Origin: Candidatus Poribacteria bacterium
GTDB taxonomy: Bacteria > Poribacteria > WGA-4E > WGA-3G
DNA: 64,000 bases
Assembly (NCBI GenBank): GCA_022821065.1
Contig: JAJEEK010000087.1
Location: 1-64,000, forward strand
Reading direction: 5' to 3'
The notes beneath the pieces were generated by a model. It had not been told where the DNA came from and did no database searches. It worked only from the letters and a program-made list of their open reading frames with translations. The position numbers and the translations under genes were made by a program. How positions within the stretch are numbered: the first letter of the stretch is position 1; every line of letters starts with the position of its first letter. Positions 32,843-43,030 of this stretch are shown here, one piece after another.

Positions 32843-34270
32843 TTATGACCGTGTCAAGAATTTCCAAGTTGCGCCTTGCGGCGTATCTTGAATTTCAACA
32901 TTCAACGCTTTCAACCTGTCCCGGATTTTATCAGATGTCTCCCAATCTTTTCGATTGCGTGCCTCGTGTCTTACCTCCAAGAGCAGGTCAACGAGCGGTT
33001 CGAGTTTCACCTCGTTATCGGCGGTGCTACCCTGCCTTTCGGTATTATAGATGCCGAGGACTTGACAAGTTTCAGTTAATGCTTGATAGGCATGCGCGAG
33101 TACCGGAGTTTCCGCTTCATCAAATGTACTGAGTGATTTGTTAACTTCACTGACAAGCGTAAAGATAGCACCGAGGGCTTGTGCGGTATTGAAGTCGGTA
33201 TCCATTGCCTGCGTAAACTGTGTCTGCATCTCCTGTATAGCGTGATATAGCGGTGCGTCTACTGTCTCACTCGGATCAAAGTCTGCATCGTATTTTTTTA
33301 ATGCGTCCAAACAATTGTTCAAACGTCTGAGTGCGCCTTCTGATTTTGTCAAGCTCTCTTGGTTGTAGTCGAGTGGGTGTCGGTAGTGTGCGGAAATAAG
33401 GAAGTGTCGAATGACTTCGGTGGGGTAGTGGTCGAGGGCATCTCGGAGCAAAATAAAATTCTTCTCCGATTTTCCCATCCGTTTACCATCAATTTTTAGG
33501 AAAGCGACGTGCATCCAGTATCGGGCGAACGGAGTGCCGGTGGCCAATTCGCTCTGCGCTATTTCATTTTCGTGGTGAGGGAACAGTAGATCTTCGCCCC
33601 CCGCATGGATGTCAATTGTTTCGCCGAGATGCTTCATCGCCATAGCGGAGCACTCAATGTGCCATCCGGGTCTACCTTTGCCCCATGGACTCTCCCAAGA
33701 AGGTTCTCCCGGTTTTGCGGCTTTCCACATATCAAAGTCTCGCGGGTCTTCTTTCCGTTCATCAACTTCGACACGTGCACCGGCGAGTAAGTCTTCCGGT
33801 TTTCGATTGGAAAGTTTACCATATTCGGTGAACGCATTCACCCGATAATAGACGCTTCCATCAATGATGTAAGCTGCGCCCTTGTCAATCAGGATTTGAA
33901 TCAGGTCTATCATCTCTCGAATGTGTTCAGTTGCTTTCGGATGGACATCTGCAGGGTGAATACCGAGGCGTTGAGAATCCTCAAAGTAGGCTTCACCGTT
34001 CTGATGTGCGAGTTGTTCCGCACTGATATCTAACTCAGCTGCACGCCTGATAATCTTGTCATCGATATCTGTCAAATTTTGAACCAGTTTGACGGTATAA
34101 CCTTTATAGAGAAGATAGCGTCGGATAATATCGGTTACCAAAGCAGTGCGAGCATTCCCCATGTGAATGTAATCGTAAACGGTGGGACCGCAACTATAGA
34201 TCGTCACCTGCTCAGGGTTCAGTGGTTCAAAATCCTCCAATCGTCGACTCAACGAGTTATAGATTTTCAT
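32843..34270 (-). CDS. cysS: Cysteinyl-tRNA synthetase
   Basis: Class I synthetase of 475 residues. The HIGH motif is HMGN (36-39) and the KMSKS loop reads KRMGKS (263-268). Zinc ligands C27, C207, H232 and E236 are all present. The DALR-type anticodon region follows. The gene is the last of the PIN/TRAM-ispD-ispF-cysS block, similar to the order around yacL in Bacillus. Its start touches the A-rich end of an 85-bp repeat, which replaces the normal leader. Confidence 0.97.
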   Translation of the reverse strand: MKIYNSLSRRLEDFEPLNPEQVTIYSCGPTVYDYIHMGNARTALVTDIIRRYLLYKGYTVKLVQNLTDIDDKIIRRAAELDISAEQLAHQNGEAYFEDSQRLGIHPADVHPKATEHIREMIDLIQILIDKGAAYIIDGSVYYRVNAFTEYGKLSNRKPEDLLAGARVEVDERKEDPRDFDMWKAAKPGEPSWESPWGKGRPGWHIECSAMAMKHLGETIDIHAGGEDLLFPHHENEIAQSELATGTPFARYWMHVAFLKIDGKRMGKSEKNFILLRDALDHYPTEVIRHFLISAHYRHPLDYNQESLTKSEGALRRLNNCLDALKKYDADFDPSETVDAPLYHAIQEMQTQFTQAMDTDFNTAQALGAIFTLVSEVNKSLSTFDEAETPVLAHAYQALTETCQVLGIYNTERQGSTADNEVKLEPLVDLLLEVRHEARNRKDWETSDKIRDRLKALNVEIQDTPQGATWKFLTRS

Positions 34271-34354
34271 TTTTTTTTATTATGAGTTCCTGGACTAAAG
34301 AAACGCCCAATCAAAAACCCCTCCACTTCGTTTCGGGCAGGTTTTCGGTTAATT
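34269..34354 (-). repeat. 85-bp repeat abutting the cysS start codon (copy 2 of 2)
   Basis: It matches 23652-23736 upstream of nuoI. It fills most of the 141-bp gap between ispF and cysS and ends exactly at the ATG with nine A residues. GAAACG and CGTTTC form a weak inverted repeat inside it. Confidence 0.75.
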
Positions 34355-34411
34355 TCATGCTGAATTTGTAATCGGCTCGGTTTGTAGAGACAAAGAAAAA
34401 ACAAAAAACGT

Positions 34412-34894
34412 CTATCGCTGAGAAAGGCAAACGGTAGCGTAGGCGACAATTGCCTTACCCTCTCCGACGACCCCTAATTCTTCTGCTGTCGTTGCTTTAA
34501 CGTTTACTTGTGCTACGGCGATTTCAAGTATTTTGGCGAGTCTTTGTCGCATCTGTGAGATGTAAGGTGCCAATTTCGGGCGTTGTGCGACGACTGTGCT
34601 ATCTATATTTTCGATTTGATAGCCACACTCTGTAACTTTCAGGACGGTATCGCGTAGAAAGACGGAACTGTCGATTCCCTTATAACGCGCGTCCGTATCA
34701 GGAAAATGGGTTCCGATATCGCCGAGTGCAGCAGCGCCTAAAATTGCGTCTACAATTGCGTGTGTAAGGACATCGGCATCCGAATGCCCTAACAACCCCA
34801 AATGATATGGAATCTCAACACCGCCCAAAATCAATTTCCGATCTTCGACCAATCGATGAACGTCGTACCCGATTCCGACTCGCATTTTTTGCAT
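34412..34894 (-). CDS. ispF: 2-C-methyl-D-erythritol 2,4-cyclodiphosphate synthase
   Basis: The 160-residue enzyme closes CDP-methylerythritol phosphate to the cyclodiphosphate in the MEP route to isoprenoids. The metal ligands are D11 and H13 (GYDVHRL) and H45 ([11 protein letters not shown] region). 'GDIGTHFPD' and '[16 protein letters not shown]' complete the family pattern. An internal ATG at 34885 would shorten it by three residues. It lies 43 bp after ispD on the same strand. Confidence 0.96.
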   Translation of the reverse strand: MQKMRVGIGYDVHRLVEDRKLILGGVEIPYHLGLLGHSDADVLTHAIVDAILGAAALGDIGTHFPDTDARYKGIDSSVFLRDTVLKVTECGYQIENIDSTVVAQRPKLAPYISQMRQRLAKILEIAVAQVNVKATTAEELGVVGEGKAIVAYATVCLSQR

Positions 34895-34937
34895 AGGTAT
34901 TCATTGTAAAAGTATAAAACGGCACCGGACGGGACAC

Positions 34938-35639
34938 CTACCACTGCGTCGGATCCGAGAGTAGGACTTCAGCGATTCGTAAATCCTCCGGTGTCGTTAT
35001 CTTCAAATTCGCGTAACTGCCCATGACTAACTTCACAGGAAATCCGAGTTGCTCAACAAGTGCAGCGTCATCGGTTACTGTGAGTTGTTGTGCCTGCGCT
35101 ATCTCGTGTGCTTCCTCTAACAGAGGTTTCCGAAAGACTTGTGGTGTCTGGACTGCCCAGAGATGTTCGCGGATGGGGGTTTCCAAAATAAAAGCGTCCT
35201 CGTCAGCGATTTTGATTGTATCTTTGACCGGAACAGCGGCGACAGCGGCACCGCACTCGTCAGCTGCAGTCAGACAAGCAGAAATTGTCTCGTCGGTTAC
35301 AAAAGGACGCACGCCATCATGCACGACAACAAAATCGACATCCACCGACAGGGCGCGTACCCCATTATAGACGGACATCTGTCGAGTCTCTCCACCTGCG
35401 ACAAGTTCTTGGACCTTTGTAAAGGTATAGGGTTCCAAGACATTCGTTTGGCAATCACTGAAATCATCTTTGTCGACAATGACAAAAATCGCGTCCACAG
35501 CCGTATTTTCTTCAAACCGTTGAATCGTATGGGCTAAAATCGGTTTCTGTGCCAGTTTTAGGTACGGTTTTTTAACCGAATTAACCATTCGGCTGCCTTT
35601 ACCAGCTGCGGGAATAAGGGCGCATATCTTGCTGTTCAT
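34938..35639 (-). CDS. ispD: 2-C-methyl-D-erythritol 4-phosphate cytidylyltransferase
   Basis: The family signatures 'ALIPAAGKGSRM' and 'VVHDGVRPFV' are clear, with 'WAVQTPQVFRK' and 'TDDAALVEQLG' following. The enzyme makes CDP-methylerythritol from CTP in the MEP pathway. The start is put at the ATG at 35639, since the alternative at 35654 has AAGG touching its start codon. The gene overlaps the 3' end of the PIN/TRAM gene and is co-transcribed with it and ispF. Confidence 0.95.
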   Translation of the reverse strand: MNSKICALIPAAGKGSRMVNSVKKPYLKLAQKPILAHTIQRFEENTAVDAIFVIVDKDDFSDCQTNVLEPYTFTKVQELVAGGETRQMSVYNGVRALSVDVDFVVVHDGVRPFVTDETISACLTAADECGAAVAAVPVKDTIKIADEDAFILETPIREHLWAVQTPQVFRKPLLEEAHEIAQAQQLTVTDDAALVEQLGFPVKLVMGSYANLKITTPEDLRIAEVLLSDPTQW

Positions 35640-36630
35640 TAATGTCCACTTCATCTTCCTTTATCCGAGTGAAGATCATCTGCCCAGCGCTTGTCCGCAA
35701 CATCTGCGTGACCTCAACGTTAAGTGTTTCACCGATATAGGGTTTTCCTTCTTCAACGATTACCATAGTGCCATCATCAAGGTAACCGACCCCTTGGTTC
35801 GGTTCTTTGCCTTCTTTCAGAAGCAGCACTTGAATCACTTCACCGGCAATGACAACAGGACGAACAGCGTTTGAGAGTTCGTTGATATTAAGTGCCTTTA
35901 CATTCTGCAATTCAGCGACTTTATTGAGATTTAGATCGTTCGTTATGATGGTAGCATCCAGTTTTTGCGCGAGATGAACTAATTTCGCGTCAACTTCTGG
36001 TAGATGTGGGACCTCTTCCTCAGTGATCTCAACCTCAAGTGCTGGATTGTTCTGAAGTGCACGCAGGATGTCAAAACCGCGCCGTCCCTTATTTCGGCGC
36101 AGGGGTTCTGTAGAATCCGCGATATGCTGCAACTCATTAAGAACAAAACGTGGAATAACAAGTGTGCCTTCTATAAACTTTGTCTGGCAGATTTCAAGAA
36201 TCCTACCATCAATTATAACACTTGTGTCTAAAATTTTAAAGTTATTTTTATTTTTTCCTGCGGGTGCTTCCATATCTTCGGCAGAGCTATTTGACCCGAG
36301 AACCGGCGACAGAGGCATTGTTATAGAAAGCCGGTAGCCTGTTACAAGACCGACATAACCTATACCGAGCGCAATTACCACTTTAAGATTATTATCTAAT
36401 TGAGAGAAAAGATGTAGTATACCGAGCGCAATTAATATACCGATGGAGAGCCCTATTAAACTGGCTATAACACCCCGCAGAATTGACACTTGCAAACAGA
36501 GTTCGGCACCGACAAGGAGGAGTGATGCAATAAGCCCAATAAGTGTGACTAACGGGTCACCATCATAGATAATATAACAACTTGCCGCACTTGTGACGAC
36601 AAAAAAGAGACGAATTCCCCAAACTTGCAT
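35599..36630 (-). CDS. PIN/TRAM domain membrane protein (YacL-like)
   Basis: The ATG at 36630 is preceded by AAAGGAT; an in-frame codon at 36687 has none. Four N-terminal membrane helices (within about residues 5-105) are followed by a PIN nuclease domain ('ILDTSVIIDGRIL', 'ITNDLNLNKVAEL') and a TRAM RNA-binding domain at the C-terminus. The acidic residues of the PIN site are present. Bacillus YacL has the same layout and gene neighbourhood, but its role is poorly known. The gene overlaps ispD. Confidence 0.88.
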   Translation of the reverse strand: MQVWGIRLFFVVTSAASCYIIYDGDPLVTLIGLIASLLLVGAELCLQVSILRGVIASLIGLSIGILIALGILHLFSQLDNNLKVVIALGIGYVGLVTGYRLSITMPLSPVLGSNSSAEDMEAPAGKNKNNFKILDTSVIIDGRILEICQTKFIEGTLVIPRFVLNELQHIADSTEPLRRNKGRRGFDILRALQNNPALEVEITEEEVPHLPEVDAKLVHLAQKLDATIITNDLNLNKVAELQNVKALNINELSNAVRPVVIAGEVIQVLLLKEGKEPNQGVGYLDDGTMVIVEEGKPYIGETLNVEVTQMLRTSAGQMIFTRIKEDEVDINEQQDMRPYSRSW

Positions 36631-37040
36631 TTTGTATCCTTTGCTGGCACCCTTTCGAGAAATAAGTGGCGAGTTTCTTCGTTTCAAGCCGCACCAGCGA
36701 TGTATGGCTGTAGTGATTTACAAGAAAATTGCGTGCTTTACTATAATGAGAAAATGTTGATTCAACCAAAAAACCGTATAAAGACAATAGTTATCTGGAT
36801 TTTAATTTATTCGTTATACATAATTCTATATAATATAATAACATGATTCAGAATCAATCTCAAATTTTTTGACGGTAAAAACTTTAGGTAAGTAAATAAC
36901 CGAAACCATTACCGAAAAAATAGATAGCATTTGCATCAGAGAACGTTGGGAAGCGTATCAATGGCGTGTGATTGTCGCTGATGGAATGGCAGTTTATAAG
37001 GCAGGCGGTGTATAATGAGATGTTTGAAATCAAACGCTTG
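36631..37040. other. Intergenic region between radA and the PIN/TRAM gene
   Basis: Besides the promoter noted above, it has a very AT-rich patch (about 36790-36845) and, at 36899-37014 on the plus strand, an open stretch of 37 codons without a start ('TETITEKIDSICIRERWEAY'), which may be the relic of a lost gene. Confidence 0.4.
36740..36769 (-). promoter_or_regulatory. Probable promoter for the PIN/TRAM-isp-cysS unit
   Basis: On the minus strand TTGGTT (36769-36764), an 18-bp spacer and TATAGT (36745-36740). It lies about 110 bp before the PIN/TRAM start and fits the 410-bp gap that separates this unit from radA. Confidence 0.35.
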
Positions 37041-38405
37041 TTATTTTCCTAAAGCCGTCAGGCTATCATACACATCACTCACACCGACAAGTTCAATGTC
37101 AACATCGATATCTAAGCCTTTGCGGTTGTATTCGGGAAACATCACCCGTGTGAACCCCAATTTTGCGGCTTCTCGGATGCGTCTGTCAACATGTGTCACA
37201 GGACGAATTTCGCCACCGAGTCCAATTTCGCCGACCATCACCGTTTTCCGATCTATCGGCATATCTCGATGACTTGAGCATATCGCCATGAGGACACCGA
37301 GATCTATACCGGGTTCATCAACACGCAATCCGCCGGTAACATTAACAAAAACATCCGAATCCGCGACGTTGATACCGACACGTTTATTGAGGACAGCGAT
37401 CAGCAGTGCGATTCGTTGTCGGTCTACGCCTGCTGTGGTATTACGTGGGTTGCCGTAATTGGTAGGAACAACGAGTGCCTGGACCTCCATGAGTAAAGGG
37501 CGCGTCCCCTCCATGCTTGAGACAACGACGGAACCTGAGACCTGCTCTTCTCGGTTGCTCAGGAAGATTTCCGACGGGTTCATCACATCTATAAGTCCGG
37601 TGCTCCGCATTTCAAATATCCCGATTTCGTTTGTTGAACCGAATCGGTTTTTGATGGCCCGGAGGACACGGTAGATATGATGACGTTCGCCTTCAAAATA
37701 GAGGACGGTATCCACCATGTGTTCTAAGACCCGTGGACCGGCGATCGCTCCCTCTTTCGTTACATGTCCGACCAGAAATACGGGGATATTCCGGTTTTTT
37801 GCACAGATCAAGAGATGTCCGGCGCATTCACGAATCTGGGTAACACTCCCGGGTGCGGATTGAATACTTGATAAGTAGACGGATTGAATAGAATCGATGA
37901 TGACAACTTTCGGTTTTTGCGCTTCAATATGTTTTTCAATTTCTTCCAAGTTATTTTCACAAAGGACATAGAGTGTGTCAGACGTGATACCGAGTCGGGT
38001 TGCTCTGAGTTTTGTCTGGCTTACGGATTCCTCACCAGAGACATAGAGTATGTCCCCATACTTCCGGCTCAAGGCATCGCTTGCTTGTAGGAGGAGTGTA
38101 GATTTGCCGATGCCGGGGTCTCCACCGATAAGTACGACGGATCCCGGAACGATACCGCCGCCAAGAACTCTGTCAAATTCTGACATCCCTGTGAGGTGGC
38201 GTTCCACCTCGCTTGCTGTAATTTCGGAGATGGGTTCAGGTTCACGAGATGTCTGCCCGATGCCCCGATGCCTCGACGGTGTAATCAGTGTCTCGACCTC
38301 TTCGGCGAAGCTCTGCCAACTTTTGCAATTTGGGCAGCGTCCGAGTGTTTTGGGGGTTATGTATCCGCACTCTTGACAGACGAACTTACGTTTTTCTCGT
38401 GCCAT
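37041..38405 (-). CDS. radA: DNA repair protein RadA/Sms
   Basis: The ATG at 38405 follows AGGTGA by 8 nt. The protein has the C4 zinc motif (CQECGY..GRCPNC), Walker A GDPGIGKST, the RadA-specific KNRFG motif, and a C-terminal Lon-like domain ('GGLRVDEPGIDLGVLMAICSS'). It drives branch migration in recombinational repair. It lies 37 bp after mlaD. Confidence 0.97.
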   Translation of the reverse strand: MAREKRKFVCQECGYITPKTLGRCPNCKSWQSFAEEVETLITPSRHRGIGQTSREPEPISEITASEVERHLTGMSEFDRVLGGGIVPGSVVLIGGDPGIGKSTLLLQASDALSRKYGDILYVSGEESVSQTKLRATRLGITSDTLYVLCENNLEEIEKHIEAQKPKVVIIDSIQSVYLSSIQSAPGSVTQIRECAGHLLICAKNRNIPVFLVGHVTKEGAIAGPRVLEHMVDTVLYFEGERHHIYRVLRAIKNRFGSTNEIGIFEMRSTGLIDVMNPSEIFLSNREEQVSGSVVVSSMEGTRPLLMEVQALVVPTNYGNPRNTTAGVDRQRIALLIAVLNKRVGINVADSDVFVNVTGGLRVDEPGIDLGVLMAICSSHRDMPIDRKTVMVGEIGLGGEIRPVTHVDRRIREAAKLGFTRVMFPEYNRKGLDIDVDIELVGVSDVYDSLTALGK

Positions 38406-38442
38406 TTTTATTTTCACCTATAATAGTCGTAGGTTGTTGATC

Positions 38443-40008
38443 TTACCATTCTCTGTTGAAAAAACGGAATCCGGTTGTCCAGCGCGGTTTACCGGTCAAA
38501 TTCTCGCCGCCGAGGAGGAGTTGTCCATATCGGAAAAACCGTATGGCGACCTCTGTGTTCAATTCGGGTTCGCTGCTTGTCAATCCCACACCTTCAAGGC
38601 TGAGTCCTATGCGTCGGGACCACAACCATAGATCCACTCCGGCACCAACTCTGGAACGCATGAATCCGGCGCGTGCCCTGAGATAGTCCGTCACATCGTG
38701 TGCATATTGGATTTCAAACCGAACTGTCTCGTCGCGAACGCCGACACCGATCCTATAATGTGCCTTTGATTGCGGTGAAAGGGAAAACGCCAGTTCGTTG
38801 TAAAGTCGTTCTTCGAGACTTAGATAGCGGAGTTCGTAATCCCATCCAAATTGTAGTGGTCTTTCAAAGCGTCCGATTTGCTGCTCGGTTCGTTGTGAGA
38901 GATCCGTAATGGCGTTCACAGCTTGATTAAAGTTTTGGAGTGCGCTTCGTGCCTCTTCAAGTGGTTCAGGCGTATTGATTAATTTCGCGACGGTGCCTTC
39001 ACCTTCGTTGAGTGCGGTGAGGAGTCGGCTAACGTCTGTCTCTAACGAAGCGACTGCCTCGGTTGTTCTCTGTAAATTCTCTAAGATAGGTGTAATATTT
39101 GCTTCACCTGTTTTTATTGCTTCGCTCCCTTGGGCGGCGAGCGTCGAAATTTGATTTGCTAATATATTGAAGTCTGTGCGAAAATTCTGTGCGATCTGTC
39201 GGAATTCTGATGTCGTTGCGCGAGCATCCGAAAATATGGTGTTGAGTTTCGGTGAATTTTGGTTTAGCAGCCTTAAAATTTCACGCGTAATATCGCTCAA
39301 CTGACTACTGACCATGAGTGAATCGTCTTCCAACTGTCCAAGAAGGTTGTTTACCTTGATGAGTGTCTCTTGGAAACGTTTGTCGTTTTCTAATGCGAGT
39401 TGTGTCAAGGTCTTGACCGTTTCTTCGGAATCAACACTTAATTTTTCAATGGTTTTGCCAGTGGTTGCAACGACTGCCCGAATTTCTTTGATGGCGAGTT
39501 GAATTGATTCTTGGTTTGCTTGTAGTACTTCATTGGCAGCGGTTGTTAATTCAATGGCTTGTGTCATGCCTGCGCTTGTCTGTTCGAGCAGTTCGAGCGC
39601 GTTAACCGGATCCTTTCCAACAATCGGTAAGTCCGCAGGTTTTAAGGGCGGATTGCCGACGGGTCCATTGTCAAGAGCGATGTAAATCTCGCCGACGAAC
39701 CCGTTCATAGAGATTCTGGCACCACAATCTTCCCGTAGCCACTTAAAGCCGTTTTTGACCTTCGCTCTGATATGGACGTTGTTGGTGTCGGGTTGAAGTT
39801 GAATAGCGGTCACCTTACCGATCGGGACACCGGATAGATAGACGCCTGCTCCGACATAAAGGCCGTTGACAGATTGAAATTGGAACGTCAATTCATCACC
39901 AGCGGTAGCCCATGGCCAATTCTCGGCATTTGTCAGAAGTATTGTTAATAAAATAACGGCAATGAGAATCATTAAACCGACTTTTACAGACGCTGTCCAA
40001 AAATTCAT
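38443..40008 (-). CDS. mlaD: MCE/MlaD-type lipid-transport protein with beta-rich C-terminal domain
   Basis: One membrane helix (residues 9-27) anchors an MCE domain (about 37-115; 'GLYVGAGVYLSGVPIGKV'). A long helical region (about 140-385) carries hydrophobic heptads, as in MCE proteins that form needles across the periplasm. The last 130 residues are different: alternating short strands with Trp/Arg/Tyr ('FGWDYELRYLSLEERLYNE', 'WLWSRRIGLSLEGVG') resembling an outer-membrane beta-sheet. The protein is 521 residues; E. coli MlaD is far shorter. The SD GGGAGAT overlaps the mlaF stop. It is probably the substrate-binding link of the Mla-type transporter encoded by mlaE and mlaF upstream. Confidence 0.88.
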   Translation of the reverse strand: MNFWTASVKVGLMILIAVILLTILLTNAENWPWATAGDELTFQFQSVNGLYVGAGVYLSGVPIGKVTAIQLQPDTNNVHIRAKVKNGFKWLREDCGARISMNGFVGEIYIALDNGPVGNPPLKPADLPIVGKDPVNALELLEQTSAGMTQAIELTTAANEVLQANQESIQLAIKEIRAVVATTGKTIEKLSVDSEETVKTLTQLALENDKRFQETLIKVNNLLGQLEDDSLMVSSQLSDITREILRLLNQNSPKLNTIFSDARATTSEFRQIAQNFRTDFNILANQISTLAAQGSEAIKTGEANITPILENLQRTTEAVASLETDVSRLLTALNEGEGTVAKLINTPEPLEEARSALQNFNQAVNAITDLSQRTEQQIGRFERPLQFGWDYELRYLSLEERLYNELAFSLSPQSKAHYRIGVGVRDETVRFEIQYAHDVTDYLRARAGFMRSRVGAGVDLWLWSRRIGLSLEGVGLTSSEPELNTEVAIRFFRYGQLLLGGENLTGKPRWTTGFRFFNREW

Positions 40009-40009
40009 A

Positions 40010-40789
40010 CTATCTCCCGATATACGCTTTCAAAATAGGATTTTCCATTTTGAGAATTTGGTCTGGTGCTCCGAATAGGACAAACTGTTGTAAAATGGGG
40101 TCGTCAATGTTAATAATTTCATCAGGGGTCCCGTGCGCGAGCTGCCGACCTTCGTGGATCATCACCATGAGCGTGCCGACACTGAACGCGCTGTGCATAT
40201 CGTGTGTTACAACGATCGATGTGACTTGTAGGCGTTCATGTAAGTCGCTGATGAGTTGATTGATTTCTGTACAGGTAACAGGGTCGAGTCCGGTTGTTGG
40301 TTCATCGTATAAAATGACATCTGGATTAAAAGCGAGGGCGCGGGCGAGTCCAACGCGTTTTCGCATCCCGCCACTTAATTCGGCGGGTCTCAAGTTCTGT
40401 ACGCCTTCCAAATCAACGAGTTCAAGTTTCTCATCAACGATCTTCAGCATCTCTTGTTTGGTATAGTTTGTATGTTGATTGAGCATAAAAGCCACATTTT
40501 CTGCAACAGTCATCGAATCAAAGAGTGCGGCAGACTGGAACAACATGCCAATTTTCTGGCGGAGGCTATTCATCTCTTTCGTTTTCAGTGTTGATATTTC
40601 TGTGTCATCGAACCAAATTTCACCAGAATCAAAGGGGATCAGTCCGGCGATAAGTTTGAGGAGGACACTTTTACCGGTGCCGCTGCGTCCCATAATAACA
40701 ACGGTCTCGCCGCGTGGTACCTCAAGGTCTAACCCGTCTAAAACTTTTTTGCTCCCAAAACTTTTGCTGACATTTTTAACTGAAATCAT
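40010..40789 (-). CDS. mlaF: MlaF-type ABC transporter ATPase
   Basis: The 259-residue ATPase has Walker A GRSGTGKS, a signature LSGGMRKRVGLARAL, Walker B VILYDEPTTGLDP and a switch histidine (VTHDMHSA). LSGGMRKR and 'PTTGLDPVTC' are typical of lipid-transport (Mla) ATPases. It powers the permease encoded just upstream (mlaE), and the stop is 1 bp from mlaD. The phospholipid-binding partners MlaB and MlaC are not encoded here. Confidence 0.95.
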   Translation of the reverse strand: MISVKNVSKSFGSKKVLDGLDLEVPRGETVVIMGRSGTGKSVLLKLIAGLIPFDSGEIWFDDTEISTLKTKEMNSLRQKIGMLFQSAALFDSMTVAENVAFMLNQHTNYTKQEMLKIVDEKLELVDLEGVQNLRPAELSGGMRKRVGLARALAFNPDVILYDEPTTGLDPVTCTEINQLISDLHERLQVTSIVVTHDMHSAFSVGTLMVMIHEGRQLAHGTPDEIINIDDPILQQFVLFGAPDQILKMENPILKAYIGR

Positions 40790-40851
40790 AGTGTGTGCCT
40801 ATAGCGTGTCTATGAGGCGTGATAGAAGGTTCTGTTAATCCAGTGTCCGAA

Positions 40852-41691
40852 TTATACCAATCCCAAGATGTTAAAGAGGATGTGGTTTAAAACGAAGTCC
40901 AAAATAAGAATAGTGATGAGCGAAATAACGGCAGAACCGGTTGTAGCCGTACCGACCCCTTCGGCCCCGCCTGCTGTCGAGATGCTAAACCCTTTATAGC
41001 AGCCGACCGCTGCAATCGCCATGCCGAAGGAGGTCGCCTTAATCAGACTAATCAGTACACTACCGACGTACAGATTCTTTTGCGCTTCTAAGAGAAAAAA
41101 GGATCCGTTGACATCAAAGAGCGTAACAACGGCAGTAAAACCGCCACCAATACCTGCAAACGTTGAGAAGATCGTCAAGGTCGGTAACATGATCGTACAG
41201 GCAAGAAAACGCGGAACGACCAAATATTTGACAGGATTCGTCCCCATTACTTCAAGCGCGTCAATCTGTTCTGTCACCTTCATCGTTGAAAGCTCAGCGG
41301 TGATTGAAGCACCAATTCGCCCTGCCAGGACGAACGCCGTAATCATTGGTCCGAGTTCTTTAACAATTGAGACACAGACAAATCTCGCGACCGACCCTTC
41401 CACGGCGTACGGTTTGAGTTGGATGTACCCCTGAACGCCTAAGACCATCCCTGTAAAAAACCCTGAGACCATGACGACAGCCAAAGAGTTAACACCGATC
41501 AGTAGTAACTGCTTAACGAGCAAATCAAACTGAAGCGGCGGACGGAAGATTTGAACAAGCGTCTGAAAAAAGAGCGTGAAGGCTTGTCCTGTCTCGGAAA
41601 GTACAGTGTGTAGCCGGACTTTGATACGATTTAATATTAGATGGCTCCGAAAGCCTTCGTTAGATTCGTGTGTCTCGGATTCCCGATTCAT
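40852..41691 (-). CDS. mlaE: MlaE-type ABC transporter permease
   Basis: The 279-residue membrane protein matches the MlaE family: 'GMVLGVQGYIQLKPYA', 'LGPMITAFVLAGRIGASITAELSTMKVTEQIDALEVMG' in part, and 'KATSFGMAIAAVGCYKGF'. About five membrane helices are visible. It forms the channel of the MCE system. Its start is 5 nt after the dnaB stop, so this envelope operon is fused to the replication/ribosome operon, and mlaF follows 62 bp later. Confidence 0.94.
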   Translation of the reverse strand: MNRESETHESNEGFRSHLILNRIKVRLHTVLSETGQAFTLFFQTLVQIFRPPLQFDLLVKQLLLIGVNSLAVVMVSGFFTGMVLGVQGYIQLKPYAVEGSVARFVCVSIVKELGPMITAFVLAGRIGASITAELSTMKVTEQIDALEVMGTNPVKYLVVPRFLACTIMLPTLTIFSTFAGIGGGFTAVVTLFDVNGSFFLLEAQKNLYVGSVLISLIKATSFGMAIAAVGCYKGFSISTAGGAEGVGTATTGSAVISLITILILDFVLNHILFNILGLV

Positions 41692-41696
41692 GTTTT

Positions 41697-43028
41697 TTAG
41701 TTTGGGTTATCAAACCGCATCTGTTTTTTCGTGAAATACAGAACGACGGCTCCGGTCGGCCCGTTACGCTGTTTTTTAATCAATAGGTTCGCTTCAACGC
41801 GATCGCCAGCGTCTTCATCTTCGTAATAGTCTTCGCGATATAAAAAGGCGACGATATCCGCGTCCTGCTCAATTGCACCGGACTCACGTAAGTCTGAGAG
41901 TTGGGGTTGTTTGTCGGGGCGGCGTTCAACTTCACGACTCAGTTGTGAGCATGCGATGATAGGAACATTCAGTTCCCAAGCAAGGACTTTCAAAGCCCGC
42001 GAGATTTCTGATATCTCTTGCTCTCGAGCGTTGTATCTTCCTGTACCTCTGAGAAGTTGCAAATAATCGATGATAATGAGCGCTAGTTGGTTGTGTTCAC
42101 CTTTCAAACGGCGCCCTTCGGCACGAAGGCTCTGTACTGTCAACCCTCGGTTATCATTAATGAGGATAGGGGCATCAGACAGTCTGCCGGCAGCTTCTGT
42201 TAGCGGACGCCAATAATCCTCGCTGAAGTTACCCGTTCGCAATCGTCCGAAGTCGATTTGAGATTCGGCGGAGAGCATCCGCATGACGATGTCTTGTGCT
42301 GGCATTTCCAAACTAAATATCGCAACGGGACGTTGTTGGTCGATTGCGATATTTTGCGCCATATTCAGTACTAAAGTTGTTTTTCCCATGCTTGGACGAG
42401 CAGCAATAATAATAAAGTTACCCGGCTGCAATCCGGAGGTCATGTGATCGAAATCCATAAAACCGGTCGGCACACCGAGGAACCGATCTTGCTTATGGAA
42501 CAATTTTTCTATTGCGTCAATGCTGGATGTGATGATCGGATTAATCGGTTGAAACCCGCGCTGTGCGTCGTTTTGTCCGAGTTCAAAGACGGCTTCCTGC
42601 GATTGATTAAGTACCTCAGCAAGTTCTACGCTTTCGTCTTGGGCAAGGTCGCGGATTGTTGAGCCTGCTTGGGTTAGGCGGCGGCGCGTGGATTTTTCGT
42701 GTAGAATATCGGCATAGAACTCGGTACTCTCTGTTTCGACAATGGGTGCTTGGAGTTCATAGAGATAACCTGCTCCACCGGTGCGATTGATCTGATTTGT
42801 ACGCTTGAGTTCATCGGCGACGAGAAGCGGATCGGCATTGCTAACGCGTTCATATACAGCGAGTATCGCGGTATAGATGAGTTGATGATCTGTCGTAAAA
42901 AACGCGTCAGAGGTATGTCCAAGCAGAGCAATTACCCTCGGAATAACCGATTTTTCGGTCATCATTGCGCCAAGTACTGCCTGTTCGGCTTCTTTATCAG
43001 AGAGGGTATCAATGGCTTCTGCTTGCAT
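41697..43028 (-). CDS. dnaB: Replicative DNA helicase DnaB
   Basis: The 443-residue protein has the N-terminal collar domain ('SDKEAEQAVLGAMMTEK'), the linker and the RecA-like motor with Walker A ARPSMGKTT, 'IIIDYLQLL' Walker B and 'LSQLSREVE-RRPDKQPQLSDLRESGAIEQDAD' in two parts. No intein is inserted at the Walker A, which is a common site. It unwinds DNA at the replication fork. The ATG is 2 bp from the rplI stop. Confidence 0.97.
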   Translation of the reverse strand: MQAEAIDTLSDKEAEQAVLGAMMTEKSVIPRVIALLGHTSDAFFTTDHQLIYTAILAVYERVSNADPLLVADELKRTNQINRTGGAGYLYELQAPIVETESTEFYADILHEKSTRRRLTQAGSTIRDLAQDESVELAEVLNQSQEAVFELGQNDAQRGFQPINPIITSSIDAIEKLFHKQDRFLGVPTGFMDFDHMTSGLQPGNFIIIAARPSMGKTTLVLNMAQNIAIDQQRPVAIFSLEMPAQDIVMRMLSAESQIDFGRLRTGNFSEDYWRPLTEAAGRLSDAPILINDNRGLTVQSLRAEGRRLKGEHNQLALIIIDYLQLLRGTGRYNAREQEISEISRALKVLAWELNVPIIACSQLSREVERRPDKQPQLSDLRESGAIEQDADIVAFLYREDYYEDEDAGDRVEANLLIKKQRNGPTGAVVLYFTKKQMRFDNPN

Positions 43029-43030
43029 AA

